A stretch of DNA of 64,000 nt from Amylibacter marinus. GTDB lineage: Bacteria > Pseudomonadota > Alphaproteobacteria > Rhodobacterales > Rhodobacteraceae. Shown here piece by piece: positions 1 through 10,619 of the stretch. Location of the stretch: the NCBI RefSeq assembly GCF_030160015.1, contig NZ_BSNN01000004.1, positions 434,001 to 498,000 of the forward strand. The letters run 5' to 3'. The notes under the pieces are model-generated. The model worked only from the letters and a program-made list of their open reading frames with translations, was not told the DNA's origin and did no database searches. The position numbers were made by a program, and so were the translations under genes. Position 1 is the stretch's first letter. Each line of letters begins with the position of its first letter.

Positions 1-120
1 GATCTCGCAGGTGCCACAGTTTTCACCATTGCGATATAGATCGATGGGGGTCGGGCTGGTTGTGGATTCTACGGCGCCAAAATAGCGGCCATTTTCAATT
101 TTAAGACGGGTCAGTTTCAT
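1..120 (-). CDS. hypothetical protein, N-terminal part only
   Basis: An open frame reads leftward from an ATG at 120-118 and leaves the window, giving 40 visible residues that begin MKLTRLKIENGRYFGAV. The frame has no stop, and two cysteines (a CGTC pair) lie near the edge. It starts 9 bases after the stop of the DUF6478 gene on the same strand, so the two are probably one transcript. I do not recognise a family from this fragment. The call rests on the open frame, a plausible start and the operon-like spacing. Confidence 0.45.
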   Translation of the reverse strand, partial: MKLTRLKIENGRYFGAVESTTSPTPIDLYRNGENCGTCEI

Positions 121-128
121 TGCTGTTC

Positions 129-902
129 CTAAATACTGGGCCGTGGACGTGCGAACACGCATAAATCCCGCAGGATCATCTGATTCATTTCTGGATTGTC
201 AAACAGGATATCCAGCCAAACTGCGGTGGTGTTCTCTGGCGAGAAATCCGTGGAATATAGATCAAAGTCTAGTGCGATATCTGGCTCTAAGGGGTCGATC
301 TGTTGAGCAACTTGTTGGTGGTTGGGACCATTTTGCAGATTTAGCCGCACATAGACATCGGTGGGGAATTGTATTTCCATCAATAGGTTAACCCGCAACA
401 AGGTATCTTTGCTAAGGTTTTTCAAAATATCCGACGGCATATTCAACATTACAGAAAGGTAAGATCCACCAAAGGTTAGAACATCCATATGCAACGCATA
501 GGGTGATAGAAACTTGCGGTTACGATTGCGAATTTGGCGCAGGGTAATTTCGTTAATTTTGGAATCGTGAAAAATGGTGGTTTCAGGATTCAGGCTGGTC
601 TTGTTTTTTACAGATGTGGCCCCATAAGAAGACAGGGGTGCGGCCCATAATCCGGGACGATAGGCCCATGTGGTGCGCTGAGGCTTGCGCATCGCGTTGC
701 TATCAATGGCGGGCAAGGACAGTCGCTGTGCGGCGAAAACATCAAATGCCTCTAGTTGGGCCTTGGATTTGCGGGCTTTGCGGCGCAATTCTGCTATGTC
801 GGACAGGGATGTTGCGCGATCAGATTCCGCCGCTCGCTGCCAGTAGCGTCGGTGTTCGCGCAAAGCAAAGCGTTCGGTGACCTTTCGAAACAGTGTTTTC
901 AT
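129..902 (-). CDS. DUF6478 family protein
   Basis: 257 residues, no signal peptide and no membrane segment. The N-terminus is basic and helix-prone, rich in Arg/Lys up to about residue 50. The middle contains a W-x-RP-x-LW segment, an 'IFHD' segment, an 'LRQIRNRN' segment, and 'VRLNLQNGPN' near residue 190. These resemble the pattern I recall for DUF6478, a family largely limited to Rhodobacterales with no known function; the assignment is from memory. It is divergent from the CPBP protease gene, with an AT-rich gap (TATATATA near 935-945) likely to hold both promoters. GAGAAGAG just upstream of the ATG serves as ribosome binding site. Confidence 0.6.
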   Translation of the reverse strand: MKTLFRKVTERFALREHRRYWQRAAESDRATSLSDIAELRRKARKSKAQLEAFDVFAAQRLSLPAIDSNAMRKPQRTTWAYRPGLWAAPLSSYGATSVKNKTSLNPETTIFHDSKINEITLRQIRNRNRKFLSPYALHMDVLTFGGSYLSVMLNMPSDILKNLSKDTLLRVNLLMEIQFPTDVYVRLNLQNGPNHQQVAQQIDPLEPDIALDFDLYSTDFSPENTTAVWLDILFDNPEMNQMILRDLCVFARPRPSI

Positions 903-1007
903 CTCTTCTCGACTTTATTCGGTTGTTTGCGCTTATATATATAAGAAAGAAGTTATAAACAGGGCTAGGATGAATAATTTCTTAGAAAACCGCGGAATGG
1001 ACAGTGG

Positions 1008-1922
1008 ATGACACAGAATTTTCAAAACTTTATCGCGCCTGCACAGGCCAGAAATCAGCTGTGGCGTATTTTGGCCGTTCTGGTGTTGTGGTTGATGGGA
1101 TATTTGGCGCTGGCCTTTGGTATTGGGTTGCTGGGCGTGGTGTTTTTTGGCGGCGAGGTTGAGCAATCCTTTGCGACGGGTGTATTTGATCGACCTGCTT
1201 CCATGTTGGTGGTGCTGACCACGTTTGTGGGCTGGGTTCTAGCGCTTGTCGGGGCGGTATATGCCCTGCACCGACGCGGCCTGTTTTCGATGCTAGGCGG
1301 GGGTGCGCGGGCGTTTGGTATTTTTTTTATTATCGCGGTTATCGGCTTTGTGCTTTTGGTTTTTATCATGGGTTTGGTGTTTCCAGAACGCTATGATATT
1401 GTTGAGAATCTAACGTTATCTATTTGGTATAAATCACTGTTTATTGGTGTTATTTTGATGTTGATACAGGTCAGCGCTGAAGAGCTGCTGTTCCGCGGGT
1501 ACCTGATGCAGCAATTGGCGGTACGCTTTAGGTCGCGCTGGGTCTATATGGTTTTACCCTCTGTATTGTTCGGCCTTGGGCATTTCAGCACCACAGGCGG
1601 CGCCTATTTGGGGTTCTTGATCGTGGCCAGCACGGCCTTGCTTGGGTTGTTTTTGGCGGACTTGACCTATCGCACGGGGAATTTGGGCGCGGCCATTGGG
1701 GTGCATTTCGCCAATAATTTTTTCGCGATGTTCTGGGTAACCTATCAGCAAGAGATGAGCGGATTGGCGCGCTATACCGTACCGCATTACGCGGATAATC
1801 CGCAGGATTTGGTACAGATTCTAGAGCCTGCGTTGATCTCGCAGATTGTGCTGTTCGCTCTCTACTGGCTGGTGATGGAGCGGCGCGCGCAACGCATTGC
1901 AATCCCTGCGCAACAGCCGTAA
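1008..1922 (+). CDS. CPBP family intramembrane metalloprotease (Rce1/CAAX type)
   Basis: 304 residues with about eight hydrophobic segments, so an inner-membrane protein. The three family motifs appear in order: EELLFRG (EExxxR) near residue 158, FGLGHF (FxxxH type) near residue 188, and HFANN (HxxxN) near residue 235. The Glu and His residues are the expected zinc and catalytic ligands. Bacterial members cleave membrane peptides or act in immunity to bacteriocins; the substrate here cannot be inferred. It lies just upstream of accD on the same strand with a short gap, so it may share its transcript. The ATG overlaps the stop of a 13-codon frame at 970-1011, which I do not treat as a gene. 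Confidence 0.9.
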   Translation: MTQNFQNFIAPAQARNQLWRILAVLVLWLMGYLALAFGIGLLGVVFFGGEVEQSFATGVFDRPASMLVVLTTFVGWVLALVGAVYALHRRGLFSMLGGGARAFGIFFIIAVIGFVLLVFIMGLVFPERYDIVENLTLSIWYKSLFIGVILMLIQVSAEELLFRGYLMQQLAVRFRSRWVYMVLPSVLFGLGHFSTTGGAYLGFLIVASTALLGLFLADLTYRTGNLGAAIGVHFANNFFAMFWVTYQQEMSGLARYTVPHYADNPQDLVQILEPALISQIVLFALYWLVMERRAQRIAIPAQQP

Positions 1923-1956
1923 AACTATAGATTGATCAGATAACAAGGTTTAAGTG

Positions 1957-2880
1957 ATGAACTGGATTTCCAACTATATGAAGCCGAAGATCAATTCGAT
2001 CTTTTCGCGCCGTGAAACCCCCGACAATCTGTGGAGCAAGTGCACAGAATGCGGCACAATGCTGTTTCATCGCGAGCTGACGGAAAACATGAACGTTTGC
2101 ACCAATTGTAATCACCATATGCATATCAGCCCCCGAGATCGCGTAACCGCGCTGTTTGACGGTGGCATTTTCACGGAATTTGATGCCAAAGAGCCCGTAA
2201 CGGATCCGCTGAAATTCAAGGATCAAAAGCGCTATACCGATCGTATCAAGGCCGCCCAACGCAAAACCGGCGAAGATGATGCGATGCTATTGGCCGAGGG
2301 TGAAATGGGCCGCACCAAGGTTGTTGTTGCCGCACAGGATTTCGGATTTATGGGCGGGTCGATGGGCATGGCTGTTGGCAATGCTATTATTGCGGCCTGT
2401 GAACAGGCGGTAAAGCGTAAATGCCCGCTGATCCTCTTTTCCGCCGCTGGGGGCGCGCGCATGCAAGAGGGCATCCTATCCTTGATGCAAATGCCGCGCA
2501 CAACTGTGGCGCTGCAGATGCTGAAAGAGGCGAACCTGCCGTTCATTGTGGTTCTGACGCACCCCACCACGGGGGGGGTTACCGCCTCTTATGCGATGCT
2601 GGGGGATGTGCATATTGCCGAGCCAAATGCGCTGATTGGATTTGCAGGTGCGCGCGTGATTGAACAAACCATCCGCGAAAAACTGCCCGAGGGTTTCCAG
2701 CGCGCCGAATACCTGCTGGATCACGGCATGCTGGATCGCGTTACCCACCGCAAAGATATGCGAGAAGAGCTGATCACAATCGTGCGCCTGTTGATGAAGC
2801 AAACCCCCGCGATCAAGGGTGATTTACCCGCACCGAACCCAGCCGAGCAAAAAGCAACCGCAAAGGACGCCAAAGCGTGA
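1957..2880 (+). CDS. accD: acetyl-CoA carboxylase carboxyltransferase subunit beta
   Basis: 307 residues from the ATG at 1957; a GTG directly before it (1954) is also possible. AACAAGG at 1943-1949 fits either start. The zinc ribbon has Cys29, Cys32, Cys48 and Cys51. The crotonase-like carboxyltransferase core follows with the GGSMGMAVGNAI, SAAGGARMQEG and HPTTGGVTASYA segments that hold the acyl-CoA oxyanion holes. With AccA (not in the window) it transfers the carboxyl group from biotin to acetyl-CoA to make malonyl-CoA, the first step of fatty acid synthesis. Its last four bases overlap the start of folC, the usual accD-folC arrangement. Confidence 0.97.
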   Translation: MNWISNYMKPKINSIFSRRETPDNLWSKCTECGTMLFHRELTENMNVCTNCNHHMHISPRDRVTALFDGGIFTEFDAKEPVTDPLKFKDQKRYTDRIKAAQRKTGEDDAMLLAEGEMGRTKVVVAAQDFGFMGGSMGMAVGNAIIAACEQAVKRKCPLILFSAAGGARMQEGILSLMQMPRTTVALQMLKEANLPFIVVLTHPTTGGVTASYAMLGDVHIAEPNALIGFAGARVIEQTIREKLPEGFQRAEYLLDHGMLDRVTHRKDMREELITIVRLLMKQTPAIKGDLPAPNPAEQKATAKDAKA

Positions 2881-4151
2881 GCAACCCCAGTAGCGACATC
2901 ATCCTAGAGCGGCTGATGGCGCTGCACCCCAAGGTGATTGATCTAACCTTGGATCGCATGACGCGCCTATTGGATGCGCTGGGCAACCCTCAGAACAACC
3001 TGCCCCCTGTCATTCATATCGCGGGCACCAATGGCAAGGGCTCAACTCAGGCGATGATTCGTGCGGGCCTAGAGGCCGCGGGCAAGACCTGCCATGCCTA
3101 TACCTCGCCGCATTTAGCGCGGTTTCATGAACGCATTGTTCTGGCGGGCGCGTTGATCCCCGAGGATTTATTGGCCGAAACATTGGCCGAATGCGAAGAG
3201 GTCAACGGCGGCGTCCCCATCACCTATTTCGAAATCACCACCTGTGCGGCGCTGTTGGCGTTTTCACGGGTCGAGGCAGATTACACATTGCTAGAGGTCG
3301 GCCTTGGTGGGCGCCTTGATGCAACAAATGTGATTGATGATCCTGTGATGACGGTGATCACACCCGTTTCAATCGATCATCAGCAATTTCTGGGCGATAC
3401 ATTGCCCGAAATCGCCGGTGAAAAGGCAGGTATCCTAAAGCGCAATTGCTTTGCCGTAATTGGCCCACAGCAAGATGAAGCGCTGGACGTTATCGAACAT
3501 CAGGCCATGCGTGTCGGTGCCACCTGTAAATCCCATGGCCAGCATTGGCATGTGTCCGAGGAAGCAGGCCGTCTGATTTATCAAGATGATTATGGCCTAC
3601 TGGATTTACCCATGCCGGCCTTGATCGGCGCGCATCAGGTGCAAAATGCAGGTATTGCGATCACCGCCCTGCGTTTGCTGGGTTACGGCGAAGATGCGGC
3701 CATTGGCGCGATGCAAAACGCCAGCTGGCCCGCGCGGTTGCAAAAATTGCGCACAGGGCCATTAAACAGCGCCGCCCCAAGTGCCGAAATTTGGCTAGAT
3801 GGCGGGCATAACACTGCCGCCGGTTCTGCGCTGGCCGAGGCGCTGGGCCGCCTGCCCGCGCGCCCCTTGCATTTGATTGTGGGGATGTTGAACACCAAAG
3901 ACGTGTCTGGCTACTTGGCCAATCTTGCCCCCCTAGCCCAAGATTTACGCGGTGTGTCTATCCCAAACGAGAACGCCACCCTAAGTGCCGCAGAAACTGT
4001 TGCGGCGGCGCGGGGCGCAGGCATTCAGGCGGATGAGGCAAAGGATGTTCTGTCCGCTGTGACCGAGATCGGATCAGTCTCTCCAAATGCGCGCATTTTG
4101 ATTTGCGGTTCTCTTTACCTTGCGGGGAATGTGCTACAAACTAACGCATAG
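2877..4151 (+). CDS. folC: bifunctional folylpolyglutamate / dihydrofolate synthase
   Basis: 424 residues, starting at a GTG that overlaps the accD stop (GTGA), so translation is probably coupled. The Mur-ligase ATP loop GTNGKGST lies near residue 50, followed by the YTSPHL folate-loop segment and the LLEVGLGGRLDATNV block. LDGGHNTAAG near residue 305 and the C-terminal FolC domain complete the family pattern. The protein adds glutate to dihydropteroate and to folates, keeping them in the cytoplasm. Here it would also support the folate-dependent formate assimilation by Fhs encoded at 23.7 kb. Confidence 0.96.
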   Translation: MSNPSSDIILERLMALHPKVIDLTLDRMTRLLDALGNPQNNLPPVIHIAGTNGKGSTQAMIRAGLEAAGKTCHAYTSPHLARFHERIVLAGALIPEDLLAETLAECEEVNGGVPITYFEITTCAALLAFSRVEADYTLLEVGLGGRLDATNVIDDPVMTVITPVSIDHQQFLGDTLPEIAGEKAGILKRNCFAVIGPQQDEALDVIEHQAMRVGATCKSHGQHWHVSEEAGRLIYQDDYGLLDLPMPALIGAHQVQNAGIAITALRLLGYGEDAAIGAMQNASWPARLQKLRTGPLNSAAPSAEIWLDGGHNTAAGSALAEALGRLPARPLHLIVGMLNTKDVSGYLANLAPLAQDLRGVSIPNENATLSAAETVAAARGAGIQADEAKDVLSAVTEIGSVSPNARILICGSLYLAGNVLQTNA

Positions 4152-4220
4152 AGAAAATTACCTTAGGTCACTTTGGTATTCAATGGTATACACACTATCA
4201 GAGATCTAGTGGAGGAATTG

Positions 4221-6161
<1,941 letters not shown>

Positions 6162-6167
6162 CATAGT

Positions 6168-6198
6168 TTGCTGGCCAAGCAGATCGCTTGGCCAGCAA
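6168..6198 (+). terminator. hairpin after acs
   Basis: A perfect 13-bp stem (TTGCTGGCCAAGC with its complement at 6186-6198) closes a 5-base loop AGATC, 7 bases after the acs stop codon. Only a short CTTT follows, so termination may be weak or the hairpin may mainly protect the 3' end. Confidence 0.6.
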
Positions 6199-6211
6199 CT
6201 TTGGGTGTCCT

Positions 6212-6535
6212 ATGTATAAAATTTTGGCGTTTATCTCTGCGGGGTTCTGCGTGGCCTGTGCGCAATTACCTGACAGCGTAATTCTGGTAGAAGAGCCAGA
6301 GCTATTACAACCCGAAACGGATATCGCATCGGTGTTGGGCGCGGGGGCGACACGCGCCGAGGTGCAGGCCTATCTAGGCCAGCCGCTGGATATATCTAAA
6401 ATTTCTGACGATAAGTTTCACATATATAAGGCCGATGAAATCCGCATCTATGCCGATGCCAACAGCCGCCACCACGAATACCACATTAGTTATCTAGCTG
6501 GTCAGCTGGTTTCTTGGTGGCATATCGAAAGCTAA
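6212..6535 (+). CDS. small putative lipoprotein, BamE-like fold suspected
   Basis: 107 residues from the ATG at 6212; an upstream TTG at 6188 is less likely because it would put polar residues before the signal. MYKILAFISAGFCVAC forms a short hydrophobic leader with Cys16 as a possible lipidation site, although the lipobox is imperfect. The mature part has GATRAEVQAYLGQPLD followed by alternating strands ending YLAGQLVSWWHIES. The pattern G-x-T-x-x-E-V-x-x-x-L-G-x-P is that of SmpA/OmlA (BamE) domains, small outer-membrane lipoproteins. I give the BamE link as a resemblance only. It has no evident partner among its neighbours. Confidence 0.6.
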   Translation: MYKILAFISAGFCVACAQLPDSVILVEEPELLQPETDIASVLGAGATRAEVQAYLGQPLDISKISDDKFHIYKADEIRIYADANSRHHEYHISYLAGQLVSWWHIES

Positions 6536-6624
6536 CAACGAACGGCACCTTTGCGGGCATTGCGTTTTAAGCGGAAGTAGTAGATTGGTTTTTGTGCTTG
6601 AAAAAATCTATACTGTAGAAAATT

Positions 6625-7071
6625 TTGTTCACACCAAGACCCATCGCCGTTTTGTCGGCATCCCTATTCCTTTTTGCATGTGCTGAAACCCCTTCCGAAC
6701 CAAAGAAGGACGTCGATGCAGCCTTTTGGGAATCTAGTAAGCAGTGTGGTGGTGATGAGGTTTATACAGTTGCCACGTTTATGGCGTCGACTATAGATAA
6801 AGATAAAGGCTTCGGAGGGGGAAACAAACTCCTTGGTGCAACAACGGATGGCCGAATTGTAACGATTAAGCTTCAGGTTTCCGATACATTTAAAAACGCG
6901 CCGCCTGTCAAAGGGCGTGATGGAGTCGCACAACTTCGTGATGTCGTATTAAAGAAATCGTGCAAAGAGCCGGTTTTTAAACGGTTTTTATCCTTGGGCG
7001 GAGAGTTTCATATGGATTTGATTCTAAAGTCCGGCAAGTCATACAGATCCGCGGTGATTAAAAATTGTTGA
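6625..7071 (+). CDS. putative lipoprotein of unknown function
   Basis: 148 residues from a TTG start at 6625, the first possible start after an in-frame stop at 6616. The leader MFTPRPIAVLSASLFLFAC ends in a good lipobox (LFAC) with Cys19 as the lipid site. The mature domain has four more cysteines (near residues 41, 112 and the C-terminal NC), a lysine-rich surface and no motif I recognise. Codon use is more AT-rich than in the flanking genes and the ribosome binding site is poor. It ends just before the bidirectional terminator facing the aceA transcript. It is probably a real but rare or strain-specific gene. Confidence 0.6.
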   Translation: MFTPRPIAVLSASLFLFACAETPSEPKKDVDAAFWESSKQCGGDEVYTVATFMASTIDKDKGFGGGNKLLGATTDGRIVTIKLQVSDTFKNAPPVKGRDGVAQLRDVVLKKSCKEPVFKRFLSLGGEFHMDLILKSGKSYRSAVIKNC

Positions 7072-7128
7072 TGGGCAACAAATACTCAATCTAGATCTGC
7101 ATGACCTATTGGATGTGCAAACGCAAAA

Positions 7129-7154
7129 AAACCCCGCCGGTTAGGGCGGGGTTT
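7129..7154 (-). terminator. intrinsic terminator of the aceA transcript
   Basis: Stem AAACCCCGCC (7129-7138) pairs with GGCGGGGTTT (7145-7154) around a 6-base loop. The A-run at 7125-7131 becomes a U-tract for leftward transcripts, so it mainly ends the aceA unit. It may also work weakly for the rightward lipoprotein gene. Confidence 0.85.
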
Positions 7155-7200
7155 CGTACAGGGGATGGGTTCTGATTCCACCCTGTAATTCAAAATCCGA

Positions 7201-7422
7201 TTAGGACTTGGTGATCACCGGTACCATCAAATCACCCCAGTTCCCTTCGCCATTGTGATGCCGGCTAGACCGGATCAGCTCTACGGAAACACCGGCCTCT
7301 ACAGCGCGAACAACGGATTGGTTTAACCGGTGTAGATCATTTGCCAGCATGCGAATTGCGCTGTCTGTTTGATCGATTTGCTCTGATGTAGGTGGTGTGA
7401 TTGGTTTGATTTCGGCACTCAT
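7201..7422 (-). CDS. small conserved-looking protein downstream of isocitrate lyase
   Basis: 73 residues, no signal peptide. AAGGAGA lies upstream of the ATG at the usual distance, so translation is well supported. The sequence is polar and predicted helical from about residue 10 to 50 (LANDLHRLNQSVVRAVEAG), followed by a His/Gly-rich RSSRHHNGEGNWGD segment. It lies 22 bases after aceA on the same strand and before the terminator, so both are on one transcript. I do not recognise a family. A helper or regulator of isocitrate lyase is possible but is only inferred from position. Confidence 0.7.
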   Translation of the reverse strand: MSAEIKPITPPTSEQIDQTDSAIRMLANDLHRLNQSVVRAVEAGVSVELIRSSRHHNGEGNWGDLMVPVITKS

Positions 7423-7444
7423 GGTAATCTCCTTTTCTATCCGA

Positions 7445-9040
7445 TTATTCGAATTGGTTCATGGTATTGTCTTCGCCAGATGCTTTCAGGGCGGCATCAC
7501 CAGCAAAGTACTCTTTGTGGTCATCGCCGATGTCTGATCCGGCCATGTTCTGATGCTTCACACAGGCAACGCCTTTGCGAATTTCTTGGCGCTGTACACC
7601 CTTAACGTAGCCCAGCATGCCGTCATCGCCGAAGTAGGTCTCGGTTAGGTTATTCATGGTCAAGGCTTCGGTGTGATAGGTCGGCAGGGTGATCAGGTGA
7701 TGGAAAATGCCCGCCTCGCGTGCCGCGTCCGCTTGGAATGTGCGAATGCGGTTATCAGCCTCGGTAGACAGCTCTGAATCGTCATAGCTGGCATCCATCA
7801 ATTTGGCGCGGTCATAGGCAGAAACATCTTTGCCTTCTTCTGACCAAGCATCAAAAACCTGCTGGCGGAAATTCAGCGTCCAGTTAAAGCTGGGCGAGTT
7901 ATTATAAACCAGTTTCGCATTTGGGATAACCTCGCGAATGGCATCAACCATGCCCTTGATTTGCCCGATGTGGGGCTTCTCGGTTTCGATCCACAACAGA
8001 TCCGCACCCTCTTGTAGGGATGTGATGCTGTCTAGAACACAGCGTGCCTCGCCCGTGCCAGCGCGGAATTGGAACAGGTTGGATGGTAGGCGCTTGGGGC
8101 GCACCATTTTGCCACCTTGGTTGATCAAAACATCGCCGTTTTTCATGTCGTCCATGGTAACTTCTTCGCAATCAAGGAAGCTGTTGTATTGATCCCCCAG
8201 ATCACCGGGTGTCTCGGTGTAGGCGATTTGCTTGGTTAGGCCCGCACCCAGACTATCGGTACGTGTTACGATAACGCCATCATCAACGCCCAGCTCTAGG
8301 AATGCATAGCGCACCGCGCGCACCTTGGCCAAGAAATCAGAATGCGGAACCGTAACCTTACCATCTTGGTGGCCACATTGCTTCTCATCAGAAACTTGGT
8401 TCTCGATTTGAATACAGCAGGCGCCAGCCTCGATCATCTTCTTAGACAAAAGATACGTTGCCTCGGCATTCCCAAAGCCCGCATCGATATCTGCGATGAT
8501 CGGCACAACATGGGTCTCGTGATTGTCAATCTTGTCCTGAGCTTCGGCGGCCTTAGCGGTGTCACCAGCGGCGGTCGCGGCATCCAGATCGCGGTACAGG
8601 TTGCCCAACTCGCGCGCATCTGCCTGACGCAAGAAGGTGTATAGCTCTTCGATCAAGGCGGGTACGGATGTTTTCTCGTGCATTGACTGATCAGGCAATG
8701 GCCCGAATTCAGAACGCAGTGCGGCAATCATCCAACCAGATAGATACAGGTATGATCCTTTGGTTGTGCCGAAATGCTTCTTGATAGAAATCATTTTTTG
8801 CTGGGCAACAAACCCATGCCAGCAACCCAGTGATTGGGTGTAATTCGCAGGATCAGCATCATAGGCGGCCATGTCTTTGCGCATGATACCAGCGGTGTAT
8901 TTCGCAATATCTAGGCCAGTTAGGAAACGATTTTGGGCGCGCATACGGGCCACGGATTCGGCGTTAATGGAATCCCATGTGCCACCATAGCTTTCCTTTA
9001 GGCGGGCAATCTCGTTTGATTGGTTTTGATCATATGGCAT
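7445..9040 (-). CDS. aceA: isocitrate lyase
   Basis: 531 residues, the longer of the two common isocitrate lyase types. The catalytic-loop motif is present as EKQCGH (KKCGH in E. coli) near residue 220, preceded by VVPIIADIDAGFGN, which carries the metal-binding Asp residues. It cleaves isocitrate to succinate and glyoxylate, the first step of the glyoxylate shunt for growth on acetate or fatty acids. Malate synthase is not in this window. GGAGG sits 5 bases before the ATG. The gene is divergent from a RamB/ScfR-type regulator, and the shared promoter carries repeated TTGTAA elements. Confidence 0.97.
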   Translation of the reverse strand: MPYDQNQSNEIARLKESYGGTWDSINAESVARMRAQNRFLTGLDIAKYTAGIMRKDMAAYDADPANYTQSLGCWHGFVAQQKMISIKKHFGTTKGSYLYLSGWMIAALRSEFGPLPDQSMHEKTSVPALIEELYTFLRQADARELGNLYRDLDAATAAGDTAKAAEAQDKIDNHETHVVPIIADIDAGFGNAEATYLLSKKMIEAGACCIQIENQVSDEKQCGHQDGKVTVPHSDFLAKVRAVRYAFLELGVDDGVIVTRTDSLGAGLTKQIAYTETPGDLGDQYNSFLDCEEVTMDDMKNGDVLINQGGKMVRPKRLPSNLFQFRAGTGEARCVLDSITSLQEGADLLWIETEKPHIGQIKGMVDAIREVIPNAKLVYNNSPSFNWTLNFRQQVFDAWSEEGKDVSAYDRAKLMDASYDDSELSTEADNRIRTFQADAAREAGIFHHLITLPTYHTEALTMNNLTETYFGDDGMLGYVKGVQRQEIRKGVACVKHQNMAGSDIGDDHKEYFAGDAALKASGEDNTMNQFE

Positions 9041-9066
9041 TTTTGCCTCCGTCTGATTCTATTTGG

Positions 9067-9206
9067 TTTGTAAATTTTGGTAACTTGTAATCTTTGTTAC
9101 AAATCAATCGGGGCAAATCACCAATTATTAGGCGGTTATTGCCTTTCGCGGCGTAATCTTGTAAAGATGTGGGCGATATCTCTTGTAAACTTGTAAAGAT
9201 TGTAAC
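9067..9206. promoter_or_regulatory. cluster of TTGTAA repeats between aceA and its divergent regulator
   Basis: Seven copies of a TTGTAA-type element occur in 140 bp: TTTGTAAA 9067-9074, CTTGTAA 9084-9090, TTTGTAAC on the minus strand 9096-9103, CTTGTAAAGAT 9158-9168, CTTGTAAA 9182-9189, CTTGTAAAGAT 9190-9200 and ATTGTAAC 9199-9206. Three lie near the aceA start and four in the 55 bases before the regulator ATG at 9213. This is the layout expected for an autoregulated activator/repressor of aceA. Binding by the encoded regulator is inferred. Confidence 0.65.
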
Positions 9207-9212
9207 AGACAC

Positions 9213-10619
9213 ATGGATCGAAAAATCTTCGCTGGGCCGCGGGTGAAACGCCTGCGCATGGCCCGCAACCTTAGCCAGACTGCAATGGCCAAAGAGCTGG
9301 AAATATCAGCCAGCTATCTAAACCTAATCGAGCGCAATCAACGCCCGCTAACGGTACAGCTGATCCTAAAGCTGTCGAAAACCTATAATGTTACCCCAGA
9401 GGAGCTGCACGGCGATACCGATGGTAGTGTAAATGCCCTAAAAGAGGTTTTTGCAGATGCTCTGCTGAAAGATGAATTGCCTGGGTATGAGGAATTGTTC
9501 GAATTAGCCGATGTCGCCCCGAATGTGGCCAGCGGCATTCAAAAGCTGCACCATGCCTACCGCCAATCCTTAGATCAGCTGTCAGAATTGAATGCCTTGT
9601 TGGCCAAGGGCGGGGCGGAAATTGATTTGGGCACCACAGGTAGCCCCCATGATCAGGTATTTCAGGCCATGGCGGGGCGCGCCAATTATTATGATGCGCT
9701 GGATCGCGCCTGCGAAGAAATGGCCAACAGTTTTGACCCCGCTCGGGGGCTGTGGACCAATCTGGTCGATTGGCTGGCCAAAGAGCACCATATCAATGTC
9801 CAGATGTTACCCGAAGAAACCATGCCCGAATGGCGCCACCACTATGATCGCCACTCGGCGCGTCTGTTTATCTCGGATCGCTTGGGGGTGGCGCATCGCC
9901 TGCTAGAGCTGGCCTCCTTTGTGGTGCATCTGGCATTCGAGGATAAAATCGAATCCGCGGTCCTGCGGTTGAACCTGCGGGATCAAATGTCCCAAGAGTT
10001 GGGCGCCAATGAAATGGCCCGCTATGGGGCGTTGGCCATTCTGATGCCTTATCGGCGGTTTTATACCGCGGCGGTGCGGGCCAAATATAACGTGACCGTT
10101 CTGGCTGGGCGCTTTGACGTGCCGTTTGAATTGATCGCGCGTCGCCTGACCAGCCTTGGGCGGATGAAAATGCAAGGCGCGCCGTTTTTCATGATCGTGG
10201 GTGATGGGGCGGGTAACCAAATCGCCTTGTTGGGTACCGCGGGTTTTCCGCGTATTGAATTTGGGGGGCGCTGTCCCAAGCTTAAAATTTATCGCGCTGA
10301 CGAGCGTTCGCTACAGCTGTGCCGCGAAGTTGTGGAAATGCCCAATGGTGATCAATTCCTAACCCTAACCAAGGCGAATGTCTTGCCCGATGGGGTCTCT
10401 CATCGTGGGGCAAAACAAACCACCACCATGCTGGTGTGTGATGCCAAAGAGGCAATGGATTTGTTCTATGATGTTACACGGCGGGCCATTCCGGTCGGGC
10501 CTAATTGTCGGCTATGTGACCGCGGGCATTGTGCCCAGCGCGCCGAGGCCCCAATCACCCAGCCTATCGCCATCAGCAAAATCCAGCGCAGCATTTCGGA
10601 TTTTGAATTCAAATCCTAG
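9213..10619 (+). CDS. RamB/ScfR-type XRE transcriptional regulator
   Basis: 468 residues. An XRE helix-turn-helix fills residues 8-62 (RMARNLSQTAMAKELEISAS is the core). A middle IrrE-like region contains HINVQMLPEE and LASFVVHLAFEDKIE but no intact HExxH, so peptidase activity is unlikely. The C-terminal part is of the DUF2083 short-chain fatty acyl regulator type and ends with a Cys-rich CRLCDRGHCAQR motif. Relatives (RamB in actinobacteria, ScfR in proteobacteria) control isocitrate lyase and acetate or propionate genes, and some bind acyl-CoA. Its divergent position next to aceA fits that role. The stop overlaps the convergent oxidoreductase stop by CTAG. Confidence 0.88.
   Translation: MDRKIFAGPRVKRLRMARNLSQTAMAKELEISASYLNLIERNQRPLTVQLILKLSKTYNVTPEELHGDTDGSVNALKEVFADALLKDELPGYEELFELADVAPNVASGIQKLHHAYRQSLDQLSELNALLAKGGAEIDLGTTGSPHDQVFQAMAGRANYYDALDRACEEMANSFDPARGLWTNLVDWLAKEHHINVQMLPEETMPEWRHHYDRHSARLFISDRLGVAHRLLELASFVVHLAFEDKIESAVLRLNLRDQMSQELGANEMARYGALAILMPYRRFYTAAVRAKYNVTVLAGRFDVPFELIARRLTSLGRMKMQGAPFFMIVGDGAGNQIALLGTAGFPRIEFGGRCPKLKIYRADERSLQLCREVVEMPNGDQFLTLTKANVLPDGVSHRGAKQTTTMLVCDAKEAMDLFYDVTRRAIPVGPNCRLCDRGHCAQRAEAPITQPIAISKIQRSISDFEFKS

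Noticed and set aside
970-1011. 13-codon frame overlapping the start of the CPBP protease gene (ATGA)
   Set aside because: Very short, its only purine-rich sequence touches the ATG, and such overlaps arise by chance.
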